A DNA stretch of 42,144 bases from an uncultured Fibrobacter sp. (GTDB lineage Bacteria > Fibrobacterota > Fibrobacteria > Fibrobacterales > Fibrobacteraceae). Positions 32,872-41,023 of the stretch are shown piece after piece (position 1 is the first letter of the stretch; each line of letters opens with the position of its first letter). The position numbers and the translations under genes are program-made. The stretch covers positions 1-42,144 of the forward strand of contig CAMJHM010000016.1 in the NCBI GenBank assembly GCA_946405515.1. The letters run 5' to 3'. Under the pieces are notes generated by a model, which was given only the letters and a program-made list of their open reading frames with translations, had not been told where the DNA came from and made no database searches.

Positions 32872-35088
32872 CTACGGCAGGGTTTCCTGAGTGTCTACGA
32901 TGTGCCCGTCCTTATAGGTCTCTGTTATGGTCGGTTTGCCGGTTTCGTCAAAAGATTTGGCGACTCCGTCAATTAAATCGAAACTCCCGTCATCTAAAAT
33001 TTTTGATGTGCCCTTGAAATCCATTGTAATCTTTTTTGTTTTGTCGGAATAGAATTTCAGGTATTTGTTCGCGTCGAAGTCTATATACAGCGTCCCGTCT
33101 TCGGTCCATATTTTTGTGGATACGCAGACCCTATTTTTCCATACTTTAACGGCTGCTTTTTTCCCGTTTGCATGGTAGTAGGTTCCTGTCCCATTAATGT
33201 GCTTGATCTCTTTGAACTTTTTGTTAGAGTCTTCAATGTAGTCGCTTGTTCCTTTGTATGTTTTTAGCAATTTTTTGGGTTCGTAATAAAGATTCAAATG
33301 GCTGTTGGCGTTGAAATCGAAGCATAAAAAATAGTCTTTCTGTAGGCTGTCTTTTTCCCATTCCTTGTCTGTTATGACGGTGCCAAAATGGTAAACCTTT
33401 TCCAGTGTCTTGTGCCCTGTCGAATCATACGCATATGTAGTTGTTTTCTTGTATGTTTTCAATGAGGGAATGTGTTCTTCGTTGTAGTGTTCACTGACCA
33501 GCTTTTCGCCCCTGTAATCTCTTTCGATGGTTTTTCCTGTGCTGGTAATATTGCCATTTTCGAAAATGATGTTGCCTAAAAGTTCGGTACGCATTCCCGG
33601 CATCGGTTTGTTGTTCCATATTATATATTGGCCTCGTTTGTAATTGACAATTAGGGCTCCGGTGGAGTCCCAAGACTGTTGTTCTACAAGGGTGTCGTTG
33701 CTAAATACTATGCTTGATTCCAGGATCCCCTGTTTGCTCCAAGCCTTGCCAGTCCCGTTGTGCAATAGAATCTTGCTGTTGCCTTCCATGGATACGTCTC
33801 CGTCGTACTGATAATACAATTGACCGTTCCCATAATAAGTTTTGGCAAATTTTGATTGAAAAAATTCCAATTCAAGTTTTCCGCTTTCACTCCATTGTTT
33901 ACGGCTGATGATTTTCCCGTCTTCGTATTTTTCTTCCCTGTCAATTTTTCCGCTGGGATGGAAAATGATGTTGGTTCCATTTACAAATTCAAAATCTTCT
34001 GTTATATCGCCCTGCCATTCCATTTGTGGAGTTCCGTCATCAAGGAACCATTTTGCGTATTTATGAATGGTACACTCGGTAATAAGAATTCCTTTTTTGT
34101 TCCAGGTCTTTAGGCGTTGTATTTTGCTGTTCTCAAAAAAGACATCGGATTTTTGTAGGCCGTTCTCAAAGAAGGTTTGTAAGCGGCATGATGTACATAT
34201 CTCTGAGGAATTTTCTGCTTTAGAGGAGATATCGCCCACCATTGTCCTTTTGATCTTTCCGTTGTCGTAAAAATCCTTTAGGAATTCGCCTTTCTTGAAT
34301 TCTAGAATGGTTCCGTTTCCTTTCCGTTTTTTTCGATAGACGAGTTCGTTGTCCTTGAAGGTCATCTCCTCGTAAAAGGGCTTTCTGATAGTAAGTTTGA
34401 AATTTGAAGTGTCGCGATGGTCTTTGTATTCTAACGTGGCTACGATAGGGGTTCCTGCGGTGGTATCTGTTGCGTCTTTTCTGTAGATGGTCGACACTAG
34501 CCCGTTTTGTGTGGTATATGCAAAAAATCCGGGTTCTTCTTTGCCAAGAAACAAGTAGCCAAGGTAATCATAGATGGCTCCTGGAATGACGTCTGCCGAT
34601 TCGTTTTGCCAAACGTTGCCGGGTTTTGTTTCCGCATATACGGAGTCTACGATTTTCCCGCCAGAATAAAAATATTCCATTCCGTTCCTTCCTCCCTCGA
34701 AATAATAGGATGAACGAATTAATTCGCCGTTGTGGTACTCTCTTTCTTCGCCGTTCTGGTAACCGTTGGTTACCTCTGCTTCGACAAGGTTTCCCTTTTC
34801 GTTTTCGATTCTTGAGATGTATTCGCAGGATTTGCAAAAGTCCCCGTTGAGGAACTGCCTTGTCTTTTGGGTAGGCACCATTTTCGATTTCTTTTTTAAA
34901 GGGACGTCTTCCCCGAGAACTGTCGCCTTGGCTGATTTGTCGTTCCCTTGGATTTTTACGGGGCGCGTGTCGACGGACACGTTTGTTTTTGATTGCGGGA
35001 ACAATGAATTGTCGGCAGACTGCTTCGATCCGGAGCAAGAAACGAGTGCTGCTGCAAGAATTGGTGCTAGAATGGATCTGTAGCTCAT
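32872..35088 (-). CDS. MORN-type (YwqK-like) repeat lipoprotein
   Basis: The 738-residue predicted lipoprotein has lipobox LVSC with Cys18. From about residue 90 to the end it consists of short beta-hairpin repeats of the MORN_2/YwqK kind, with units such as NGYQNGEEREYHNGE, YYFEGGRNGMEYFYSGGK, HPSGKIDREEKYEDGK, GTYYHANGKKAAV and FDETGKPTITETYKDG. Proteins with such repeats often sit at the cell surface; some annotations call them antitoxin-like repeats, for which I see no support here. The coding sequence is visibly richer in A and T than the neighbouring fumarase and Omp85-like genes. GGGAGGG precedes the ATG and TATATT lies 32 nt further up. No catalytic motif is seen. Confidence 0.75.
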   Translation of the reverse strand: MSYRSILAPILAAALVSCSGSKQSADNSLFPQSKTNVSVDTRPVKIQGNDKSAKATVLGEDVPLKKKSKMVPTQKTRQFLNGDFCKSCEYISRIENEKGNLVEAEVTNGYQNGEEREYHNGELIRSSYYFEGGRNGMEYFYSGGKIVDSVYAETKPGNVWQNESADVIPGAIYDYLGYLFLGKEEPGFFAYTTQNGLVSTIYRKDATDTTAGTPIVATLEYKDHRDTSNFKLTIRKPFYEEMTFKDNELVYRKKRKGNGTILEFKKGEFLKDFYDNGKIKRTMVGDISSKAENSSEICTSCRLQTFFENGLQKSDVFFENSKIQRLKTWNKKGILITECTIHKYAKWFLDDGTPQMEWQGDITEDFEFVNGTNIIFHPSGKIDREEKYEDGKIISRKQWSESGKLELEFFQSKFAKTYYGNGQLYYQYDGDVSMEGNSKILLHNGTGKAWSKQGILESSIVFSNDTLVEQQSWDSTGALIVNYKRGQYIIWNNKPMPGMRTELLGNIIFENGNITSTGKTIERDYRGEKLVSEHYNEEHIPSLKTYKKTTTYAYDSTGHKTLEKVYHFGTVITDKEWEKDSLQKDYFLCFDFNANSHLNLYYEPKKLLKTYKGTSDYIEDSNKKFKEIKHINGTGTYYHANGKKAAVKVWKNRVCVSTKIWTEDGTLYIDFDANKYLKFYSDKTKKITMDFKGTSKILDDGSFDLIDGVAKSFDETGKPTITETYKDGHIVDTQETLP

Positions 35089-35120
35089 GCTGCCCTCCCA
35101 CTACATATGCTCAGTAATCT

Positions 35121-35126
35121 AATATA
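35121..35126 (-). promoter_or_regulatory. -10-like TATATT for the MORN lipoprotein gene
   Basis: TATATT on the minus strand lies 32 nt before the ATG at 35088, between the rnpB terminator and the gene. Its Shine-Dalgarno GGGAGGG lies in the resulting leader of about 25 nt. Confidence 0.45.
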
Positions 35127-35199
35127 AAATCCATGCGACAAACGGCCATATGGATTTAGCGTCTATTCTAGGTTGGACTAGAATAGGGAGTTGAAAGGA

Positions 35200-35228
35200 G
35201 AATGCCCCCGCTTTTGGCGAGGGCATTC
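35200..35228 (-). terminator. Terminator of RNase P RNA
   Basis: On the minus strand GAATGCCCTCGC (35228-35217), a 5-nt loop, and GCGGGGGCATTC (35211-35200) form a 12-bp stem with one G-U pair, followed by TCCTTTC. It lies a few bases after the rnpB 3' end. Confidence 0.7.
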
Positions 35229-35233
35229 GTGTA

Positions 35234-35604
<371 letters not shown>

Positions 35605-35609
35605 GCGCA

Positions 35610-35615
35610 AATATA
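35610..35615 (-). promoter_or_regulatory. -10 element of rnpB
   Basis: TATATT on the minus strand ends 6-7 nt before the predicted P1 helix. Because the RNA 5' end is fixed independently by the P1 pairing, this is the best-anchored example of TATATT acting as a -10 in this window. Confidence 0.65.
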
Positions 35616-35621
35616 GGTTTT

Positions 35622-35658
35622 TTGACACGCATCTCCAAGGCTCGTATTTTTCTATATT
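35622..35658 (+). promoter_or_regulatory. Promoter of the Omp85-like gene
   Basis: TTGACA (35622-35627), 17-nt spacer, TATTTT (35645-35650) is a good sigma-70-type match. A second hexamer TATATT at 35653-35658 lies 12 nt before the ATG. Either choice gives a leader of 14 nt or less. Confidence 0.5.
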
Positions 35659-35670
35659 GGCAAGGTCATT

Positions 35671-37416
35671 ATGTCTAAACTGCTAGCCTGCATTGTCATT
35701 TTTGTTTCCCTTTGTGCCGCTTCCGATTTTTCGGAGGATTCCACCGCGCTTTTCCGCGTAGATTCCATCCGCTACGATATCGGCGACGCCTTCGATGATT
35801 CCAAGAGCCATACGAAGTACGACAAGTGGGCCTACGACATCTTGAACTGGTGGCACATCGAGACGCGCGAAATGACCGTGCGCAAGTTGCTCCTGTTCGA
35901 CGAAGGTGATTCCGTGAACCTGGATTACCTCCTTGAATCGGAACGTTTTTTGCGGAGCCAGATTTTCTTGAGCGACGCGAACATCACGATGTCCCAGGAA
36001 GATGGCAAGAATATCGCGACGGTGCACACGAGCGACAACTGGACGCTCACGCCTACCATCGGCGGCAGCTTCTCGGGCAAGGACTGGACCTACGACAACC
36101 TGAATTACATCGTCGGCATCCGCGAGAGCAACTTCCTGGGGCTCGGGCAGCAGCTGGGGTTCTATTACGGGCACAACGAGTATCGAGACATGTGGCAGGT
36201 GGAGTATGGCGCACCGCATTTCCTTATCCGTTACAACCGCCTGGACTTTCTGTATAGCTACAACAGTGACGGCTACATGGCCCACTGGAAGATGTACCGG
36301 CCGTTCCTCAGCAGGAGCGTGAACCAGTGGGCGTACACGCTCGAGGGCCTGAAGAACAAGCGCGTCGCCTATTTCTACGGGAGCGGGGATCTGCCGCCCA
36401 CGACGGTGGCTTTCGATACGACGGGACGGAAAATCAAGTCCCTGGAAACCTACAACGGCAATGACCCCGATGACCCCGTCAAGCTCCTTAAGGTAGAAGA
36501 CTTTATTGACGACTCGCTGAGCTTCCGCTTGAGCCGTTCGTTTGGCGGTACCCAGCGCAAGTTCTACCTCGGCGCGACCTACGATTACCAGAGATTCACG
36601 GCGGAGTACGGCAGCGTGAGCCGCTATCCGTTTGTTGACGGGGACGAAATCTATATCATCGATTCCCTGGCAGCCAGGAATGAGTGGGTGCCGGAACGCA
36701 AGGATTCCCGCCTGGGTGTGTACCTGAAGTACGCGAACCTGCATTACGAGAAGATCAAGAACTTCCGCAACGTGAAGTGGACCGAGGACATCAACAAGGG
36801 TGCCGTGCTGGAGGCCCATGTCTCCAAGAACTACGAGCAGCTGGGCTCCGCGGACAACGACATCCGCCTGGATTTCTTGACGAACCTGTATTTGGGTCGC
36901 GACTGGAACCACTTGAACTTGGCGACGGTGATGAATTTCTATTTGGACCACGGCCACCGCCACGACTTTTACGGGGCGCTTGCGGGGGAATACATTTTCC
37001 ACCCGAACAACACGTTCTCCACGGTGCTGAAGGGCAGGGCTGATTTCTACCGGGACGCCCGCTATGGCTACCAGCTGTCGCTGGGCGGCGTGGATGGGGG
37101 CTTTGCCGGGTTCCATGCGGGGTACTACGCTGGGCAGGCCCGCGTGTTCGGCAACCTGGAACAGCGTTACTTCACGGATTTCGAAATCGCGACGCTCATG
37201 CCCGTACTGGTCGTGTTCGGCGGTGTCGGCGAGACGGCGTGGGAGTTCAAGGACATCAACAGGAAAGACCTGATTTATGTGCTGGGCTTGGGCGCGCGTT
37301 TCGTGCAGACGAAGTCCATCAGCCACCTGGTCAACAAGTTTGACGTGAACTTCCCGCTGAACGGGGTAGGGAAGGGCGAGCCGCACTACTCCATAACGGT
37401 AACGAAGGAACTGTAA
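35671..37416 (+). CDS. Omp85/BamA-like outer-membrane beta-barrel protein with a single POTRA
   Basis: The 581-residue protein has a signal peptide (about 1-17), then a segment (about 66-122) reading VRKLLLFDEGDSVNLDYLLE, SERFLRSQIFLSDANI and VHTSDNWTLTP, which matches a POTRA domain of the Omp85 family. The remaining residues are alternating amphipathic strands rich in Tyr, Trp and Gly with polar turns, as in a 16-strand barrel. Omp85 proteins insert or translocate proteins at the outer membrane; BamA normally has five POTRAs, so this is a shorter relative (TamA/patatin-barrel/accessory type). It ends KEL, not the usual terminal Phe. It is followed after 14 nt by a small membrane protein gene. 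Confidence 0.75.
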   Translation: MSKLLACIVIFVSLCAASDFSEDSTALFRVDSIRYDIGDAFDDSKSHTKYDKWAYDILNWWHIETREMTVRKLLLFDEGDSVNLDYLLESERFLRSQIFLSDANITMSQEDGKNIATVHTSDNWTLTPTIGGSFSGKDWTYDNLNYIVGIRESNFLGLGQQLGFYYGHNEYRDMWQVEYGAPHFLIRYNRLDFLYSYNSDGYMAHWKMYRPFLSRSVNQWAYTLEGLKNKRVAYFYGSGDLPPTTVAFDTTGRKIKSLETYNGNDPDDPVKLLKVEDFIDDSLSFRLSRSFGGTQRKFYLGATYDYQRFTAEYGSVSRYPFVDGDEIYIIDSLAARNEWVPERKDSRLGVYLKYANLHYEKIKNFRNVKWTEDINKGAVLEAHVSKNYEQLGSADNDIRLDFLTNLYLGRDWNHLNLATVMNFYLDHGHRHDFYGALAGEYIFHPNNTFSTVLKGRADFYRDARYGYQLSLGGVDGGFAGFHAGYYAGQARVFGNLEQRYFTDFEIATLMPVLVVFGGVGETAWEFKDINRKDLIYVLGLGARFVQTKSISHLVNKFDVNFPLNGVGKGEPHYSITVTKEL

Positions 37417-37430
37417 AAAGGCGAGGCGAA

Positions 37431-37757
37431 ATGACGAACGAAGAGAAAATCGAGCTCAAGAGAAAGTGGAAGAACATCATCCTGCGCATCGAGATTATCA
37501 TCGGCTTTATCGCCGTGATCTTCGGCATAGGTCTCACCGTGATGGTGTGGAAGGAAGGCTACTTTATCGGGGCTTTGATGCTTGTGGTGACTGGAATTAT
37601 CAGCATCTTCCTCGGGTTCAAGGAACTCGTCGTGCCAAGCGACAACATTTTCCATTGGCAATCGTTGTTCTTCATGATCGTGCGCCGCGCGTTCTTCTTC
37701 TTGAACGTCGTGCTCACCGCGCTCGTGTTCGGCACCATGACGCAGCTGCTGGGATAG
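37431..37757 (+). CDS. Small membrane protein of unknown function
   Basis: The 108-residue protein has a charged N-terminus (NEEKIELKRKWKN) and three predicted hydrophobic helices (about 18-40, 45-65, 75-105). I recognise no family. The gene has a GAGG ribosome binding site, starts 14 nt after the Omp85-like gene and shares a terminator downstream, so the two are probably one transcript. It may be an inner-membrane partner, but nothing in the sequence shows this directly. Confidence 0.65.
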   Translation: MTNEEKIELKRKWKNIILRIEIIIGFIAVIFGIGLTVMVWKEGYFIGALMLVVTGIISIFLGFKELVVPSDNIFHWQSLFFMIVRRAFFFLNVVLTALVFGTMTQLLG

Positions 37758-37779
37758 TTTTATTGCAGATTTTGATTGT

Positions 37780-39858
37780 TTAGTGTACTCCGTCCGCATT
37801 GGCGGACGGTTTTTCGTTGTACCAGGTCTGGATTTTTTCGCGGGCGGCATTGTCAAATGCACCTGCGTCCGCGAGGATGTTCTCGGCCATGGTGAGCGTC
37901 TTGGAAATCAGTTCCTGGTCGGCAATCCAGTCGAACCAGCGGAACACCCAGGCTCCGCTCTGCTCGTTGCCTTCGAGGTTGCCGGCGCCGCGCGTCTGCA
38001 AGTCGATTTCGGCGATTTCGAACCCGTCCTCGGTGCCCGCAAATTTGGTGAGTCGCTCCATCGAGGCTTCGGCGGCATCGCCCGGCGGCAACATCAAGAA
38101 ACACCATGCCTGTGTGCTTCCGCGGCCTACGCGCCCGCGCAGCTGGTGGAGCTGGGCCAGGCCGAATCGATCGGGCTGGTCAATGACCATGAGGTTCGCG
38201 GCGGGGACGTTCACGCCGACTTCGATGACGGTGGTCGCGACGAGAATCTGGATTTCGCCTTGGGCGAACTGCTTGAGGATTTCGTCGCGCTTCGCTTCGT
38301 CCATCTGTCCGTGGATTCCCTCGACGCGGAGTTTTTTACCCCCGGCGGTTTCGGCCTGCGTGGCAGCGATGTAGCTGCGCATTTCCTTGACGATGTCGTC
38401 GACGCTGTACGCATTGCCTTCCTCGTCGGAGTCGACGCGGCTCACAATCCAGTAGCAGAGATTGCCGTTCGCGGCTTCGTTGCAGATAAACTTTTTCATG
38501 TCGTCGCGTTTCTCGGGTGGCACGAGGCGCGTGCGGATGGGCTTGCGGCCTACGGGCTTGTCCTTGATGCTGATGACTTTCAGGTCGCCGTAGAGCGTCA
38601 TGGCGAGGCTGCGCGGAATGGGGGTGGCGCTCATTACGAGCATGTCGGGGTATTCGCCCTTTGCGAGCAGCGCTTCGCGCTGGCCCACGCCGAATCGGTG
38701 TTGTTCGTCGATGATGACGAGCCCCAAGTTACGGAACGCGACATCTTTGCTGAACAAGGCGTGGGTGCCGATGACGGCCTCGCAAAGGCCCATCTGCAGT
38801 TCTCCCAAAATCACGTTGCGCTCGGCGGCGGACGTGGCGCCTACCAAAAGTTGCAGGTGCATTCCTGCGGCGTCAAAGAACGGTTTGAGCGTCTTGTAAT
38901 GCTGCCTTGCCAGAATGTCGGTAGGCACCATCAGGGCGCACTGTTCGCCCGCGCCGCATACGGCAAGCATCGCGAGCATGGCGACAACGGTCTTGCCGCT
39001 GCCGACATCCCCTTGCAGCAGCGCATGGAATTGTTTTTTTCCGTTGAGCCCTGCGACAATCTCGTTCAGCGCGTTCTCCTGCCCGTCGGTGAGCTGGAAG
39101 GGGAGCGCTGCGCGCGCCTGCATGACGCGGCCCAGGTCGACTTGCCTTTCGTGGCCGCGCACCATCTGGTTTTGCCTCCTGCGGATCATGCGCAGGCAGA
39201 ACGGCATGAGTTCCAGAATCTTGAGTTCGCCTTTGGCCTTGCGAATCGCCGCAAAGTCCACGGGATTGTGCAGTACCCTCAGGTTGTCGAGGACCGGCGC
39301 AAAGTGCAGGTAGTCCGTGAGCTCGCGCGGGCAGACTCCGGGGAGCGTGAGGCCCGGGAACTTGAACACGGTAGCGTACAGTTGCCTGAAAAATTTCTGT
39401 TCCATTCGCGCTTCGCGGCAGGCTTCGCTGATGGGGTAGACGGGGAGGATGCGCCCGTTGAATTCTTCGCCTTCGTCGAAGGGTTGCATGTCGGGGTGCG
39501 TAATCTGGAGACCTCTGAATTCGCCGACGGTGCCCGTCACGAGCCAGTGCGAGTCCGGCTTGATTTTCTTGCTCCAGAAATTGCATGCCTTGAAGAACAA
39601 AAGTGAAATTTCGCCAGTACCGTCGGAAAACGAAGCGATGAACCTTGATGTTCGCCCGCGTACGATGCCGGCGCGCCTCACGGTGCCGATAAGTACGACC
39701 TTCTCGCCGACTTTGCAGTTTGCGATTTTTGAAACCTTCGTCTGGTCCAGGTAGGTGCGGGGGATGTTGTAGAGCAGGTCGCTGACGGTGAATATTCCCG
39801 TCTTGTGCAGGGCTTCTAGCCTTTTGGGACCAAGCCCTGGTAACTGCGAAAGGTCCAT
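37780..39858 (-). CDS. recG: ATP-dependent DNA helicase RecG
   Basis: The 692-residue cytoplasmic helicase rescues stalled replication forks and processes branched DNA. The N-terminal wedge/OB domain (about 40-125: GEKVVLIGTV, ISLLFFKACNFW) precedes the superfamily 2 helicase: Walker A GDVGSGKT (283-290), DEQH box IIDEQHRFG (382-390), SATPIPRS, VATTVIEVGVNVPAANLM, and QLHQLRGRVGRG. The C-terminal part has DLQTRGAGNLEGNEQSG, a RecG marker (usually LRGPGE/DLxGTxQSG). It starts 7 nt after the MCE gene stop, so they are an operon. Its last codons overlap a terminator for the convergent plus-strand gene. Confidence 0.95.
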   Translation of the reverse strand: MDLSQLPGLGPKRLEALHKTGIFTVSDLLYNIPRTYLDQTKVSKIANCKVGEKVVLIGTVRRAGIVRGRTSRFIASFSDGTGEISLLFFKACNFWSKKIKPDSHWLVTGTVGEFRGLQITHPDMQPFDEGEEFNGRILPVYPISEACREARMEQKFFRQLYATVFKFPGLTLPGVCPRELTDYLHFAPVLDNLRVLHNPVDFAAIRKAKGELKILELMPFCLRMIRRRQNQMVRGHERQVDLGRVMQARAALPFQLTDGQENALNEIVAGLNGKKQFHALLQGDVGSGKTVVAMLAMLAVCGAGEQCALMVPTDILARQHYKTLKPFFDAAGMHLQLLVGATSAAERNVILGELQMGLCEAVIGTHALFSKDVAFRNLGLVIIDEQHRFGVGQREALLAKGEYPDMLVMSATPIPRSLAMTLYGDLKVISIKDKPVGRKPIRTRLVPPEKRDDMKKFICNEAANGNLCYWIVSRVDSDEEGNAYSVDDIVKEMRSYIAATQAETAGGKKLRVEGIHGQMDEAKRDEILKQFAQGEIQILVATTVIEVGVNVPAANLMVIDQPDRFGLAQLHQLRGRVGRGSTQAWCFLMLPPGDAAEASMERLTKFAGTEDGFEIAEIDLQTRGAGNLEGNEQSGAWVFRWFDWIADQELISKTLTMAENILADAGAFDNAAREKIQTWYNEKPSANADGVH
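37790..37814 (+). terminator. Terminator of the Omp85-like operon, inside the 3' end of recG
   Basis: CCGTCCGC (37790-37797), 4-nt loop, GCGGACGG (37802-37809), then TTTTT. It serves the plus-strand pair but lies within the last codons of recG on the minus strand. Confidence 0.8.
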
Positions 39859-39865
39859 GCTGTGC

Positions 39866-40915
39866 CTACTGTTTTGCCTTCGGAGCTACTGCGGAAGAGT
39901 CTGTTTTCGGGGCTTCTGTCTTTGTCGGAACGGCTGCGGAATCCGCGCGGTCTTTGGCCTTGCTGCGGGCCGTCTGCCCGATGATGTTCATGTTCTTCCA
40001 CTTGATGAGCTTGACTGGCTTGCCGTCCTTGTCGTAGATCTTGATGCCCTTGGTGTTGATAGCCTTGACGACTTGGTTGAACTTGTCGATGATGGAGTTT
40101 ATCTTCTCGACGGTCTGCGTCGTCTTCAGGATTTCCGCGGAGAGCGTGCTGTTCTCGATGTCCGTGATTGCCTTGTTCGTCTTTTCGGCGGTTTCCGAGA
40201 TGGTCCTTATCGTGCTCTGGATGCTGTCTAGCTTCTCGTTGACGGCGCTGGTCGCAAGCCTTATCGTGGAGTCTGCCTTGACGGTTGCTTCGCCTATGCT
40301 TTGGCTCGTCTGGTTGACCTGATTGAACAATTGCATAATCTTCGGAGAAAATTTTGCGGCTTCTTGGTCGGCGCTGTCCAGGAACGCTTCGATGGCGTTG
40401 AATGTGTTCTCGAATACTTCCGGTGCGGACTGGTGCGTGGAATCGCCTTCGGTGATGACGTGGATGACATCCCGGATGACGGCTATCTGCTGGTTCACGT
40501 TCTCGATGAAACGGAGCGCTTCGGCGATACCCGGTTCGAAGTGCCCGGTGAATACGTGGTCCTCCGGCATGATCTTTCCTGTTTTCGACGGGGTAATTTC
40601 CAGACGGCGCTGGCCCATGAGGGCGAAGTTCACGTTGTTGAACTCGGTCCCTTCGCGCAGGACGATGGGGTCGTCGAATTTGACGGTGATGCGAGCCCTG
40701 TCGCCGAGCCAGGTGACCGTCCCGATGGTCCCGACCTTGAAACCCCGGATGACGACGGGGTCTTCGGGTTGTAGGGTGCCGAGTTCATTGAAGTCGACTG
40801 TGGCTACGTGGCTTACTCCTTGCTGTGCCATGTACATGCTGTATCCGATGTATGCGAAGAGGGTGATAATCGCAATCATCGATATGTAGCCGAGAGCCCT
40901 GTTGGAAATCTTCAT
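39866..40915 (-). CDS. MCE/MlaD-family protein
   Basis: The 349-residue protein has one N-terminal membrane helix (about 9-29), an MCE domain (about 35-120: [59 protein letters not shown]) and a long Gln/Asn/Thr-rich helical part (about 150-300) likely to form a coiled coil. A hydrophilic Ala/Lys tail ends it. MCE proteins carry lipids between membranes as hexamers, normally with a MlaE permease and MlaF ATPase. Neither gene is next to it here; recG follows. TATATT lies 6 nt before the ATG with no Shine-Dalgarno, as at nrdR. Confidence 0.88.
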   Translation of the reverse strand: MKISNRALGYISMIAIITLFAYIGYSMYMAQQGVSHVATVDFNELGTLQPEDPVVIRGFKVGTIGTVTWLGDRARITVKFDDPIVLREGTEFNNVNFALMGQRRLEITPSKTGKIMPEDHVFTGHFEPGIAEALRFIENVNQQIAVIRDVIHVITEGDSTHQSAPEVFENTFNAIEAFLDSADQEAAKFSPKIMQLFNQVNQTSQSIGEATVKADSTIRLATSAVNEKLDSIQSTIRTISETAEKTNKAITDIENSTLSAEILKTTQTVEKINSIIDKFNQVVKAINTKGIKIYDKDGKPVKLIKWKNMNIIGQTARSKAKDRADSAAVPTKTEAPKTDSSAVAPKAKQ

Positions 40916-40921
40916 ATTTTG

Positions 40922-40927
40922 AATATA
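40922..40927 (-). promoter_or_regulatory. TATATT 6 nt before the MCE gene start codon (leaderless-type promoter)
   Basis: On the minus strand TATATT is followed by CAAAAT and the ATG at 40915. Transcription about 7 nt after the hexamer would start on the ATG itself. No ribosome binding site is present. The remaining part of the divergent gap to argG contains CTAACCACTAATCACCAATTA and nothing else I can assign. Confidence 0.5.
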
Positions 40928-41023
40928 GTAACTATTGCGCAGCCCTGTTTACTAACCACTAATCACCAATTACTTTTTTTACTACATTTATTCCGTCTAA
41001 AAATTTTTCAAAGGACATTCAAA

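Noticed and set aside
35683..37386. A 567-codon minus-strand frame opposite the Omp85-like gene
   Set aside because: The plus-strand gene has promoter, signal peptide, POTRA and terminator; the minus frame is a shadow.
37783..39606. A 607-codon plus-strand frame opposite recG
   Set aside because: RecG motifs are complete on the minus strand; no start signal or domain in the opposite frame.
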